The notes under the pieces are model-generated. The model saw only the letters and a list, made by a program, of their open reading frames with translations, was not told where the DNA came from and did no database searches. This document shows, piece by piece, positions 43,114-51,665 of a DNA stretch of 64,000 bases. Both the position numbers and the translations under genes were made by a program. Every line of letters begins with the position of its first letter. Position 1 is the stretch's first letter. Source of the DNA: Dorea longicatena (GTDB lineage: Bacteria; Bacillota; Clostridia; Lachnospirales; Lachnospiraceae); assembly GCF_024168045.1 (NCBI RefSeq), contig NZ_CP100126.1, positions 1,629,501 to 1,693,500 on the forward strand, written 5' to 3'.

Positions 43114-45102
43114 CTATTTCTGATTTCTAAACTGCATCGGAGTCATATCATAAGCTTTCTTGAACAGTCTGTTAAAATGTTCCACATTCTGATATCCTAC
43201 CGACATTGCAATATTCTCAACCGTCATATTGCTGCTCTTGAGCAGTGCTTTCGCTTTCTTCATGCGGATCTTCTTCACCAGATCCCCAAATGTCATTCCG
43301 GATTTTTCCTTAATGTATTTTGACAGATAAGGTTTGGACAGGAAGAATTTTTCTGCCAGGTCATCTAATGTAATGTCAATATAATTCGCCTGTACATAAT
43401 TCATGATCTCGATCATTCTTGCATCCGTACATGCATTAGCACTCCCAAGTTCTTCAATCTTATTTACCGCAACGATCAAGGCTTCAATGGAAGCTCTGAT
43501 AATATCCGGATCGATTCCTACACCCCAGAATGTCTTTCCGTTGCAGATAATTCCCACATAAGCCACAGCCTTAGAAGAAGATCCCTTTGTAAGCGAATGC
43601 TCCTCATAGAAGGATAATTCATAGCTGATGTTAAAATACTGCTTGATTGCATTACTTACTGCATCCAGACGTCCGTTTCCATTCGAAGTGATCACTTTGC
43701 TCTCTCCTGCATGATTGATCGTCACTTCCGCAGTGATTCCATCTACCTGTTTAAAATGGCACTCGTCGATATGGAAGATGGATTTTGTATTAATATAATG
43801 ATCTGAGAAGATCTGGTATACCCAATCCGGTGTCAGCTCCTTGTGTGCTTTATCCGATACATCTTTTACCATATATCCTACTTCTTCACGCATTGCCTTT
43901 GGAAGATTGATTCCGTGGCTGTGCATTAAGATGTAATTTACGCCGCCCTTACCGGACTGGCTGTTGATACGGATAACGTCTGAATCGTATTCTCTACCAA
44001 CATCCTTCGGATCGATCGGCAGATATGGAACCGTCCATTTGTCACATTTCTTCTCATCTCTCCATGCCATACCTTTCGCGATCGCATCCTGATGAGATCC
44101 CGAAAATGCCGTAAACACCAGATCTCCGGAATATGGCTGACGATCGTATACCTGCATTCTTGTCAGGCGTTCATAAGTCTCACGGATCTTTTTCATATTC
44201 GAGAAATCAAGTCCCGGATCTACACCTTGGGAATACATATTCATGCCAAGTGTAATAATGTCAACGTTACCGGTACGTTCTCCGTTTCCGAACAGTGTAC
44301 CTTCGATACGATCGGCACCTGCAAGGATACCAAGCTCCGCTGTCGCCACACCGCATCCTCTGTCATTGTGCGGATGCAGGGAAAGTACTACATTCTCTCT
44401 GTGTTTCAGATGCTTATGTACATACTCTAACTGGCAAGCAAATGTATGCGGCATTGCGTTTTCTACAGTTGTAGGAATATTGATGATTGCTTTATTATCA
44501 GCTGTCGGCTGCCATACATCCAAAACAGCGTTACAAACTTCTACGGCATAGTCCACTTCTGTTCCATGGAAACTCTCCGGACTGTATTCGAATGTAAAGT
44601 TACCGTCTGTCTCACTTGCAAGCTTCAGAAGTAATTTTGCCCCGTCGATTGCAAGCTGTTTTACCTGTTCTTTATCTTTTCGGAACACCTGCTCTCTCTG
44701 TGCAACAGAGGTAGAATTGTATAAATGAATCACTGCGTGAGGTGCTCCCTTTACAGCTTCAAATGTTCTCTTGATGATATGCTCTCTTGCCTGTGTCAGT
44801 ACCTGGACCGTTACATCATTCGGAATCATGTCTTTTTCGATCAAGGTTCTCATAAACTGATATTCTGTCTCGGAAGCAGCCGGGAATCCAACCTCGATCT
44901 CCTTAAATCCAATATCTACCAACATCTGGAAAAACTCCAACTTTTCATCCAGACTCATCGGCTCGATCAACGCCTGATTACCATCTCTTAAGTCTACGCT
45001 GCACCACTTCGGAGGCTGTTCTACCGCATCTTTTTTCGCCCAGTCATATGTAACCTCCGGCGGCATAAAATAACTTTTCTCATATTTCTGATAATTCTTC
45101 AT
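43114..45102 (-). CDS. leuA: 2-isopropylmalate synthase fused to an AraC-type DNA-binding domain
   Basis: 662 residues. Residues about 1-430: LeuA catalytic barrel of the LeuA2 (yeast-like) type, with WCSVDLRDGNQALIEPM at 33-49, metal ligands in SLHPHNDRGCG, and RINSQSGKGGVNY. Residues about 440-555: a LeuA dimer/allosteric domain (EVTINHAGESKVITSNGNGR), where leucine binds in relatives. Residues about 560-662 (43114-43425): a full AraC HTH pair (DDLAEKFFLSKPYLSKYIKE and VENIAMSVGYQNVEHFNRLF, ending DMTPMQFR). First committed step of leucine synthesis, with a built-in DNA-binding part. Normal LeuA stops near 555. The frame is continuous, with no sign of an error. Confidence 0.93.
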   Translation of the reverse strand: MKNYQKYEKSYFMPPEVTYDWAKKDAVEQPPKWCSVDLRDGNQALIEPMSLDEKLEFFQMLVDIGFKEIEVGFPAASETEYQFMRTLIEKDMIPNDVTVQVLTQAREHIIKRTFEAVKGAPHAVIHLYNSTSVAQREQVFRKDKEQVKQLAIDGAKLLLKLASETDGNFTFEYSPESFHGTEVDYAVEVCNAVLDVWQPTADNKAIINIPTTVENAMPHTFACQLEYVHKHLKHRENVVLSLHPHNDRGCGVATAELGILAGADRIEGTLFGNGERTGNVDIITLGMNMYSQGVDPGLDFSNMKKIRETYERLTRMQVYDRQPYSGDLVFTAFSGSHQDAIAKGMAWRDEKKCDKWTVPYLPIDPKDVGREYDSDVIRINSQSGKGGVNYILMHSHGINLPKAMREEVGYMVKDVSDKAHKELTPDWVYQIFSDHYINTKSIFHIDECHFKQVDGITAEVTINHAGESKVITSNGNGRLDAVSNAIKQYFNISYELSFYEEHSLTKGSSSKAVAYVGIICNGKTFWGVGIDPDIIRASIEALIVAVNKIEELGSANACTDARMIEIMNYVQANYIDITLDDLAEKFFLSKPYLSKYIKEKSGMTFGDLVKKIRMKKAKALLKSSNMTVENIAMSVGYQNVEHFNRLFKKAYDMTPMQFRNQK

Positions 45103-45227
45103 AATTCAAGCTCCACTCCTTTTGCCTCATATTTCAAATCAAATCATCTCTGCCAAATCAGCAATAATATTCATCAACTTTGTTGTTCATTTTTAATACT
45201 TTTATATCCTAACATATCCCCACGCAA

Positions 45228-45258
45228 AAGGGAAGTGATAATTTTAATCACTTCCCTT
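45228..45258. terminator. Hairpin between the symporter and leuA
   Basis: 12-bp perfect stem AAGGGAAGTGAT (45228-45239) with ATCACTTCCCTT (45247-45258). The T tract is weak on the minus strand (TTTTGCG) and better on the plus strand. Probable terminator of the symporter gene. Confidence 0.7.
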
Positions 45259-45297
45259 GATGTTTTTTAATATGTTTGATTTTTCAGATTATTTTCA

Positions 45298-46827
45298 CTA
45301 ATTCTGTTCCAACGAACGTTTCTTGGTGATCGTAACCTTTTCATCATAGCAGGCAAAGATCTCATCCACTCTGTCCTTCTTAAGCTTTGGTGTAAGCACA
45401 CTCACTACCGGCACTACGATCAGTCCTGCTACCATTGCAACTGCTCCTGCATTGATCGGTGATGCAATAAAGTGGAAGAACAGATTCAGAACCGTAATCC
45501 CGACACCTGCCGCAAAGCTGGCCCATACAGCGGCTCTCGTCACGCCTTTCCAGTAGAGACCATACATGAATGGTGCCAGGAACGCTCCAGCAAGTGCTCC
45601 CCAGGAAATTCCCATCAGCTGTGCGATGAATGTAGGCGGATCCATTGCGATCACTACCGATAATACAATAAAGAACACAACCATCACCTGCATCGTACGT
45701 ACCTGTTTCTTCTCGCTCATATCTTTCATTACATTATCTTTTAAGAAATCCAGTGTCAGCGTTGAACTGGATGTCAGTACCAGCGAAGCCAGTGTTGACA
45801 TGGAAGCCGATAATACCAATACTACCACAATACCGATCAGGATATCCGGAAGTGTTGACAACATATGCGGGATGATTCCGTCAAAGATCATATTGCCCGC
45901 CTCATCGTGCAGTTCCGGTGCATCAAACAGTCTTCCGAATCCTCCGAGGAAGTAGCATCCTCCGGAGATCACGATCGCAAATAATGTAGAGATCACCGTT
46001 CCCGTATTGATGGATTTCTCATCTTTGATCGCATAGAACTTTCCAACCATCTGCGGAAGTCCCCATGTTCCAAGAGAAGTCAGGATAACCACTCCAAGAA
46101 GATTCAACGGATCCGGCCCGAAGAATGAAGTAAATGCTCCCGGCTGTCCCATTGTCACCGGCACATCACTTGGAATCTCTGCCATGGTCTTAATTGCCTG
46201 AATAAATCCTCCCTGACCATTTAATACTGCCAGGATGACTGCAACAATGCCGCCCAGCATAATGATTCCCTGAATAAAATCATTGATCGCCGTAGCCATG
46301 TATCCACCGAGGATAACATAGATTCCTGTAAATACTGCCATTCCGATTACACAATATTTATAAGGAATGTTAAATGCCATTCCAAACAATCTTGACAATC
46401 CATTGTATACAGAAGCTGTATACGGCACCAGGAATATGAATACGATCGCTGAAGCCGTAATCTTCAGCGCCTTACTTCCATATCTCTCACCAAAGAAATC
46501 CGGCATCGTCTTGGAATTCAGATGCTGTGTCATTACCTTGGTACGTCTTCCAAGTACCACCCATGCCAGCAGACTTCCGATAATCGCATTTCCGATTCCG
46601 ATCCATGTCGACGCAAGACCGTATTTCCATCCGAACTGACCTGCATATCCTACAAATACAACCGCTGAGAAGTATGACGTACCATACGCAAATGCCGTAA
46701 GCCACGGGCCTACCGATCTCCCCCCTAATACATAACCGTCTACACTTGTCGCATGCTTTCTTGCATAGATGCCAACCGATACCATAATTGCAAAAAATAT
46801 CACCAGCATCAATAATTTCATCGCCAT
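45298..46827 (-). CDS. Sodium:solute symporter family protein (PutP-like)
   Basis: 509 residues, about 13 membrane segments. SSS family features: DGYVLGGRSVGPWLTAFAYG, GYMATAINDFIQGIIM, and GDEK-like AIKDEKSI in the middle. Closest by eye to sodium/proline symporters, but the substrate is not proven; the place beside a leucine-synthesis gene hints at an amino acid. AGGAGAAAGG precedes the ATG. Controlled by a consensus promoter carrying tandem 15-bp repeats. Confidence 0.88.
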   Translation of the reverse strand: MAMKLLMLVIFFAIMVSVGIYARKHATSVDGYVLGGRSVGPWLTAFAYGTSYFSAVVFVGYAGQFGWKYGLASTWIGIGNAIIGSLLAWVVLGRRTKVMTQHLNSKTMPDFFGERYGSKALKITASAIVFIFLVPYTASVYNGLSRLFGMAFNIPYKYCVIGMAVFTGIYVILGGYMATAINDFIQGIIMLGGIVAVILAVLNGQGGFIQAIKTMAEIPSDVPVTMGQPGAFTSFFGPDPLNLLGVVILTSLGTWGLPQMVGKFYAIKDEKSINTGTVISTLFAIVISGGCYFLGGFGRLFDAPELHDEAGNMIFDGIIPHMLSTLPDILIGIVVVLVLSASMSTLASLVLTSSSTLTLDFLKDNVMKDMSEKKQVRTMQVMVVFFIVLSVVIAMDPPTFIAQLMGISWGALAGAFLAPFMYGLYWKGVTRAAVWASFAAGVGITVLNLFFHFIASPINAGAVAMVAGLIVVPVVSVLTPKLKKDRVDEIFACYDEKVTITKKRSLEQN

Positions 46828-46881
46828 AACCTTTCTCCTCTACTTTCCTCATTTCTTTTTTACTTATCGCTTTGCTAATCT

Positions 46882-46924
46882 GCTTTAAAGTGTTGCGCTT
46901 TAAAGTGTTAAAGTTTGTAGTGTT
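46882..46924 (-). promoter_or_regulatory. Three tandem 15-bp repeats at the symporter transcription start
   Basis: GCTTTAAAGTGTT at 46882-46894 and 46897-46909 (identical), and a weaker AAGTTTGTAGTGTT at 46911-46924, all in phase at 15 bp. They lie directly downstream of the -10 box. Their phase and place suggest a repressor operator covering the start site. Confidence 0.65.
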
Positions 46925-46953
46925 AGAATAGCACAGATGATACCGTATGTCAA
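46925..46953 (-). promoter_or_regulatory. Consensus promoter of the symporter gene
   Basis: On the minus strand: TTGACA (46948-46953), 17-base spacer, TATTCT (46925-46930). The leader to the ATG is about 90 bases. Confidence 0.75.
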
Positions 46954-46990
46954 TCTTATTTTGCAGAAATATAAAAGAAACATATAAAAG

Positions 46991-47035
46991 CCAAAAAACA
47001 GCTGCGATTCCTTTTTTTTACGGAATGCGCAGCTG
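46991..47035 (-). terminator. Terminator of mgsA
   Basis: CAGCTGCGATTCC (46999-47011) pairs with GGAATGCGCAGCTG (47021-47034) with one bulged base. On the minus strand it is followed by TTTTTTGG. Confidence 0.88.
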
Positions 47036-47046
47036 CTCTTTAGCTT

Positions 47047-47523
47047 CTATTTCATCTTCTCCACTCTGTCCTGAATGGTCTTGTTAAAGTTCTCTACCTT
47101 TCTTTCATATGTAGAATTCATAAATTCAGACTTCAGCATGAAATCTGCTGTTGCAAGATTGTTAGCTGTAGGGATATCGTAAAGAACGGCAATACGGGAC
47201 AATGCTCTTACATCCGGATCGTGCGGCTGTGCCTCTAACGGATCCCACAGAAAGATCATAAAGTCGATCTGTCCTTCTACGATCTTCGCTCCGACCTGCT
47301 GATCTCCTCCAAGCGGGCCGCTGTTATATCCCTTTACCGGAAGCCCGGTCTTCTCTGCGATCAGACGTGCGGTTGTACCTGTACCACATAAGAAATGACC
47401 TTTTAAGATTTCCTTATTCTTGTCGCACCATTCGATCAGTTCTTTTTTCTTACCATCATGGGCAACGAGTGCGATATGCTTTGCTTTTCCAATTTCAAAT
47501 GTTACAAAATTATCGTTTAACAT
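47047..47523 (-). CDS. mgsA: Methylglyoxal synthase
   Basis: 158 residues. Converts dihydroxyacetone phosphate to methylglyoxal and phosphate. Family residues are clear: IALVAHDGKKKEL, CGTGTTARLI, GYNSGPLGGDQQVGAKI (phosphate site and catalytic Asp region), FLWDPLEAQPHDPDV, and IPTANNLATADFML. Single-gene unit between a symporter and a kinase fusion. Confidence 0.97.
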   Translation of the reverse strand: MLNDNFVTFEIGKAKHIALVAHDGKKKELIEWCDKNKEILKGHFLCGTGTTARLIAEKTGLPVKGYNSGPLGGDQQVGAKIVEGQIDFMIFLWDPLEAQPHDPDVRALSRIAVLYDIPTANNLATADFMLKSEFMNSTYERKVENFNKTIQDRVEKMK

Positions 47524-47665
47524 CTGTTGAATTCTCCTTCCGTTTTAACTCTCTTCGTTATCTTTATATATCAAACTTATATTTATAATAAAATGCATTT
47601 TATTATCTGTCAACTTTAAACTGAAAATTAAATTGTATTTTAGTTCCAACAATTTTTTCTCACTT

Positions 47666-49285
47666 TCAGAACGTCTCAACGATTTCCTGCATCTGATCAA
47701 ACTGTTCTTCCATCTCTTTTACAAGCCTGAACTGTGTTCTTGCCCGAACAAGATTGTGTTCCGGATAAGTTGTTTTGAAATATACATCGCCCTGGAGGAA
47801 GTCAGCAAGAAAACGCATGCCGCATTCCAGTGTCATAAGTCTCGCTCCCCACGGAAGACTGGCGTTCTCCGCCGGTGTCAGTACATCCTTCGCCATCTCC
47901 AGATACCCTTTCACGTAGATGCGGTAAAGCTCTATATCAAAGTGCACCTTGTTCAGATCCTTCTCATCTTCTTCTGCTGTCGATGCCCCGAACCGGATGG
48001 AATCACCAAAATCATTTGCCGCAAGTCCCGGCATGATCGTGTCCAGATCGATGATGCACAGTCCCTCTCCTGTATTCTTATCAAACAAAATGTTATTCAG
48101 CTTGGTATCGTTGTGCGTCACACGGAGCGGAAGTATTCCTTCCTCAAGCTGCTTCATAAGGACACTGCAGTCATCCTCGCGTGCCAGTACAAACTCTATT
48201 TCTTCACGGCAAAGTCTTGCCCTGTTCTTCACATCTTTCCGCAGTGCGTCTTTGAAATCATGGAAACGCTTCACCGTATCGTGGAACTTCGGAATCGTCT
48301 CATAGAGACTCTCGGCCGGATAATCCCCCAGCTGCTTCAGAAAATGGCCAAAGCTGAGTGCCGACTGATAGAACTGTTCCGGTCTCTCCACCATCTGATA
48401 GCACACAGAATCCGGTACATAATGCAGGCAGCGCCATGGCTGTCCGTCCGCATCTTCAAAATAGCTCTCTCCTGATTTTGTCTTAATATAAGACAATGCC
48501 TCTCTGTCCAGATCTCCGCCTGCCTCACGGATCATACCGCGCAGATACTCCGTAACGCCGAATATATTCGCCATTACCTGATCCGGGTTCTTGAATACAT
48601 TAATATTGATGCGCTGCAAAACATAGAGCGGCGTATCCTTTCCATCTACGCCCGGCATATAGACTGCATAAGTCTCATTGATGTGGCCTTCTCCGAACGG
48701 CTTCACATAACTGCACTGCTGCCCGAAACCAAATGCGTACACGGCATCTTCCAGACTCCGGCTGTCCACACCCTCGATCTTCCTTCTGGTTGAGAAGATC
48801 ACTTCTCCTGCCTCCACTTTGCGTCCGCTCTCGATCGTACAGTCTGACTTTACAACACTTCCCAGTCCGACATGCGCTCCGGCACATACCACTGAATTGT
48901 GATCTACGATTGCCCCGCTGTTCACCAGCACCGCACGCCCGATCCGGGTATTGGTATTTACCACCGCTCTCTGCATCACAAAGCAGCCCGGCTCTAGCAC
49001 CGCACTCGGACTTACAACTGCAGACGGATGCACGATTGCCGGTACCTCATACCCTTCTTCCAGCAATTTATCCGTCCAGTACAGACGCATCTTGTTATTT
49101 CCAAATGCTGCTACTGCCACCGGATACTCCTTATGCCTGATCTCATAATCACAGCACATTCCGATGACCGCTTCATCCTTCACCGCATCATCCAAAAATA
49201 CAACCTTTTCATACCCCAGTGCCTGCGCAGTCTCCGCTACCATCCGGCCGAATCCGCCTGCACCGAGAATCAGCAAACTTTTCAT
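47666..49285 (-). CDS. PglD/NeuD-type acyltransferase fused to an N-acetylhexosamine-kinase-like phosphotransferase
   Basis: 539 residues. About 1-175: a PglD-like Rossmann part (LLILGAGGFGRMVAETA) and left-handed beta-helix, with likely catalytic His129 in IVDHNSVV. About 178-539: an APH-fold kinase resembling NahK (N-acetylhexosamine 1-kinase): YVKPFGEGHINETYAVY, catalytic HNDTKLNN at 391-398 and IDLDTIMPG at 412-420, then DFGDSIRFGAS. Both functions point to amino-sugar handling: sugar-1-phosphate formation and N- or O-acylation. The join is in frame, with no internal ribosome site that I see. No nucleotidyltransferase adjoins it. Confidence 0.85.
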   Translation of the reverse strand: MKSLLILGAGGFGRMVAETAQALGYEKVVFLDDAVKDEAVIGMCCDYEIRHKEYPVAVAAFGNNKMRLYWTDKLLEEGYEVPAIVHPSAVVSPSAVLEPGCFVMQRAVVNTNTRIGRAVLVNSGAIVDHNSVVCAGAHVGLGSVVKSDCTIESGRKVEAGEVIFSTRRKIEGVDSRSLEDAVYAFGFGQQCSYVKPFGEGHINETYAVYMPGVDGKDTPLYVLQRININVFKNPDQVMANIFGVTEYLRGMIREAGGDLDREALSYIKTKSGESYFEDADGQPWRCLHYVPDSVCYQMVERPEQFYQSALSFGHFLKQLGDYPAESLYETIPKFHDTVKRFHDFKDALRKDVKNRARLCREEIEFVLAREDDCSVLMKQLEEGILPLRVTHNDTKLNNILFDKNTGEGLCIIDLDTIMPGLAANDFGDSIRFGASTAEEDEKDLNKVHFDIELYRIYVKGYLEMAKDVLTPAENASLPWGARLMTLECGMRFLADFLQGDVYFKTTYPEHNLVRARTQFRLVKEMEEQFDQMQEIVETF

Positions 49286-49372
49286 TACGTATTTCCCCCA
49301 ATTGTTTTTTTATTGATCAGTTATACTATATCATATCATAGAAGTGGACCCGGAGATAGTTATTTTCACAAA

Positions 49373-49413
49373 AAGCTTCGGAGAATCACAGGTAGCAGGA
49401 TTCTCCGAAGCTT
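49373..49413 (-). terminator. Terminator of the OYE-type oxidoreductase gene
   Basis: 15-bp perfect stem: the arm at 49373-49387 (AAGCTTCGGAGAATC) pairs with 49399-49413. On the minus strand it is followed by TTTTTGTG. Confidence 0.9.
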
Positions 49414-49463
49414 CTTTGTATTTATATTTATATTGGAAAGGGGTTCCCTTTTAGGGACATATT

Positions 49464-51464
49464 TTAAAGATAGTTCAATCTTTCAAGGGTATTCAATACC
49501 ATATGGCGTCCGGCATCCGTTCCGTCAATGATACGTCTCGCACGTACAGAATCACCAATGTTGAGGACTTCCACATCTTCACCTGTAAAAGCTTCCTGAA
49601 TATCATTCCAGATCGGGGCATTCGCTCTCATTCCGAGACATACGAAACCATAGTCAAACGGAAGTTCTTCTTCTTTTCCATCGTATTTTACGAGGAAGGA
49701 ATGTGCATTTACTTTCTGCAGGGCTGTATTCGCCATCTGTCTTACATGATGTTTTTCCATGCATTCTTTCATACTTGATGTAGAAGATGCATCCAGTCCG
49801 TTTCCGATAACCGGCATCATTTCGATGATGGTTGTCTCTGCACCGCGCGGGGCAAAGAATTCAACAACATCAAGTCCTACCGCACCACCTCCGACAACAA
49901 CAACCTTCTTGCCTGTCATGTCTTCCGGATAGTTCTTAACAGCTGCGATCATATCTTTGATAGAATACACGCTGGCATCTTTCTTTCCAAGATTGTCATG
50001 CAGTCCTTCGATCGGTGGAAGGAGCGGTACCGAACCAGTCGCATTTACAACAAGATCCGGGGTGTATTTTTTGATCTCTGCGACCGTTGCATCTACTCCT
50101 GTTTTGATCGTCAGATTCGGAAGTTTTGATGCACGGTATTTCAGATAAGTCGGGAAATCCGCAAGTCTCTTCTTCGCAGGAATCTTAGAGATCTCTACCG
50201 ACAGACCACCTGCTTCTTTCTCTTTCTCCAGTAACGTAACTTTACATCCAACTTCAGCAGCTGTACATGCAGCTTCCAGTCCGGCAGTTCCGGCACCTAC
50301 AACTACGACATTACATGGTTTATTTACTTTCTGTTTTTTATAAGCTTCTCCGCCTATCAGATCCGGGTTGACCGTACAGCGAAGCGGTTTGTTACCGCCG
50401 ATACGGTTGCCGACACATCCGACGTTACAAGAGATACATTTACGGATATCACATACATCCCCGTACTGTGCTTTATTACACCAGTCAGGATCGGCGATCA
50501 GTCCACGTCCCATACCGATCAGATCAGCATCACCTCTGGCAAGGATGTCATCGGCGATCTTAGGATCACGGATATTTCCGATCGCAATCGTCGGCTTTCC
50601 GAATTTATCACGAACCGCCTTCGCCATGTATGAACGCCATCCATCTTCCAGATAGTTCGCATCGATCTGATACTGGATAGAAGCATTTAATCCGGCTGAA
50701 GTATCGTAGATATCTACTTCATCGTTCAGGTATTCCAGATATTCCAGGCAATCTTCTACCGTATTACCACCTTCGACAAGCTCGTCTACACTAAGACGCA
50801 GAGAGATTGGAACTCTTGGTCCGACAGCCTTACGGACTTCATCAATGACCATACGGCAGAAACGGGCACGGTTCTCGGCAGATCCGCCAAATTCATCTGT
50901 ACGGTCATTTGTAGTAGGCGATAAGAACTGGCTGATCAGATAAGAGTGTCCGGCATGGATCTCTACAACATCAAATCCGGCATTGACTGCTCTCTTTGCA
51001 GCGGTTCCATAATCTTTTGCAATGCTTGTGATCTCCTCTTTCGAAAGTCCGCGCGGAATCTCTCCACCGGCTTTTGACGGAAAACGCGACGCAGATACCG
51101 GCTGCATACCGATTCTGGAACTCATCGCAGACGCACCTGCATGATTGATCTGAATCCCCATCAGCGCCCCCTGTCTGTGACAGGCTTCCGTTAATGTAAA
51201 AAGGCGTGGAATGTAGCAGTCTTTGTCAAGACGCAGCTGTGTCGTTCCGTTTGATCCTTCCGGATATTTTACACAGACATTTTCAACCATGATAAGCCCT
51301 GTGCCGCCACGTGCACGCAGCTCATAATATTTGATATGTTCGTCGCTCAGTTCCCCATCATGTCCGGCGAAATCACTTCCCATAGGCATCATTACAACAC
51401 GATTTTTGAGTGTCATACCTCTGATCGTAAGAGGGCTGAATACGTGTGGAAAATTATTTTTCAT
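49464..51464 (-). CDS. Old-yellow-enzyme-type NADH:flavin oxidoreductase (2,4-dienoyl-CoA reductase/BaiCD-like)
   Basis: 666 residues. FMN barrel (FSPLTIRGMTLKNRVVMMPM; catalytic EIHAGHSYLISQFLSP), a 4Fe-4S motif (CISCNVGCVGNRIGGNKPLRC, about residues 335-355), then FAD and NAD(P) domains (VVVVGAGTAGLEAACTAAEV; VVVVGGGAVGLDVVEFFAP). Reduces C=C bonds next to carbonyls. Relatives include BaiCD, FldZ and NADH oxidases; the substrate cannot be chosen from sequence. Single gene with its own terminator. Confidence 0.92.
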   Translation of the reverse strand: MKNNFPHVFSPLTIRGMTLKNRVVMMPMGSDFAGHDGELSDEHIKYYELRARGGTGLIMVENVCVKYPEGSNGTTQLRLDKDCYIPRLFTLTEACHRQGALMGIQINHAGASAMSSRIGMQPVSASRFPSKAGGEIPRGLSKEEITSIAKDYGTAAKRAVNAGFDVVEIHAGHSYLISQFLSPTTNDRTDEFGGSAENRARFCRMVIDEVRKAVGPRVPISLRLSVDELVEGGNTVEDCLEYLEYLNDEVDIYDTSAGLNASIQYQIDANYLEDGWRSYMAKAVRDKFGKPTIAIGNIRDPKIADDILARGDADLIGMGRGLIADPDWCNKAQYGDVCDIRKCISCNVGCVGNRIGGNKPLRCTVNPDLIGGEAYKKQKVNKPCNVVVVGAGTAGLEAACTAAEVGCKVTLLEKEKEAGGLSVEISKIPAKKRLADFPTYLKYRASKLPNLTIKTGVDATVAEIKKYTPDLVVNATGSVPLLPPIEGLHDNLGKKDASVYSIKDMIAAVKNYPEDMTGKKVVVVGGGAVGLDVVEFFAPRGAETTIIEMMPVIGNGLDASSTSSMKECMEKHHVRQMANTALQKVNAHSFLVKYDGKEEELPFDYGFVCLGMRANAPIWNDIQEAFTGEDVEVLNIGDSVRARRIIDGTDAGRHMVLNTLERLNYL

Positions 51465-51600
51465 AGTTTATTAACCTCCATAAAAATATGATTGTATTTG
51501 TTTGCATTTCTTTATAATTTGATTATATGATTTTGTTAAATAAAAGACAAATTAGTATTTTTATGAAAGTTGATAGATTTTGTCTATGAATTTTAATCAT

Positions 51601-51656
51601 AAAAAATGGCCGCTGCGCCAGCAGATTATTCACTACCGGTACAGCGGCCATTTTTC
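51601..51656 (-). terminator. Terminator of the CytX/aldo-keto reductase pair
   Basis: AATGGCCGCTG (51605-51615) pairs with CAGCGGCCATT (51642-51652), with T tracts on both strands. Confidence 0.88.
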
Positions 51657-51665
51657 TTAACTTTT

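Noticed and set aside
45103..45240. T-box or leucine leader attenuator upstream of leuA
   Set aside because: No T-box sequence, no Leu-rich leader peptide and no alternative terminator. A ten-codon frame there contains no leucine.
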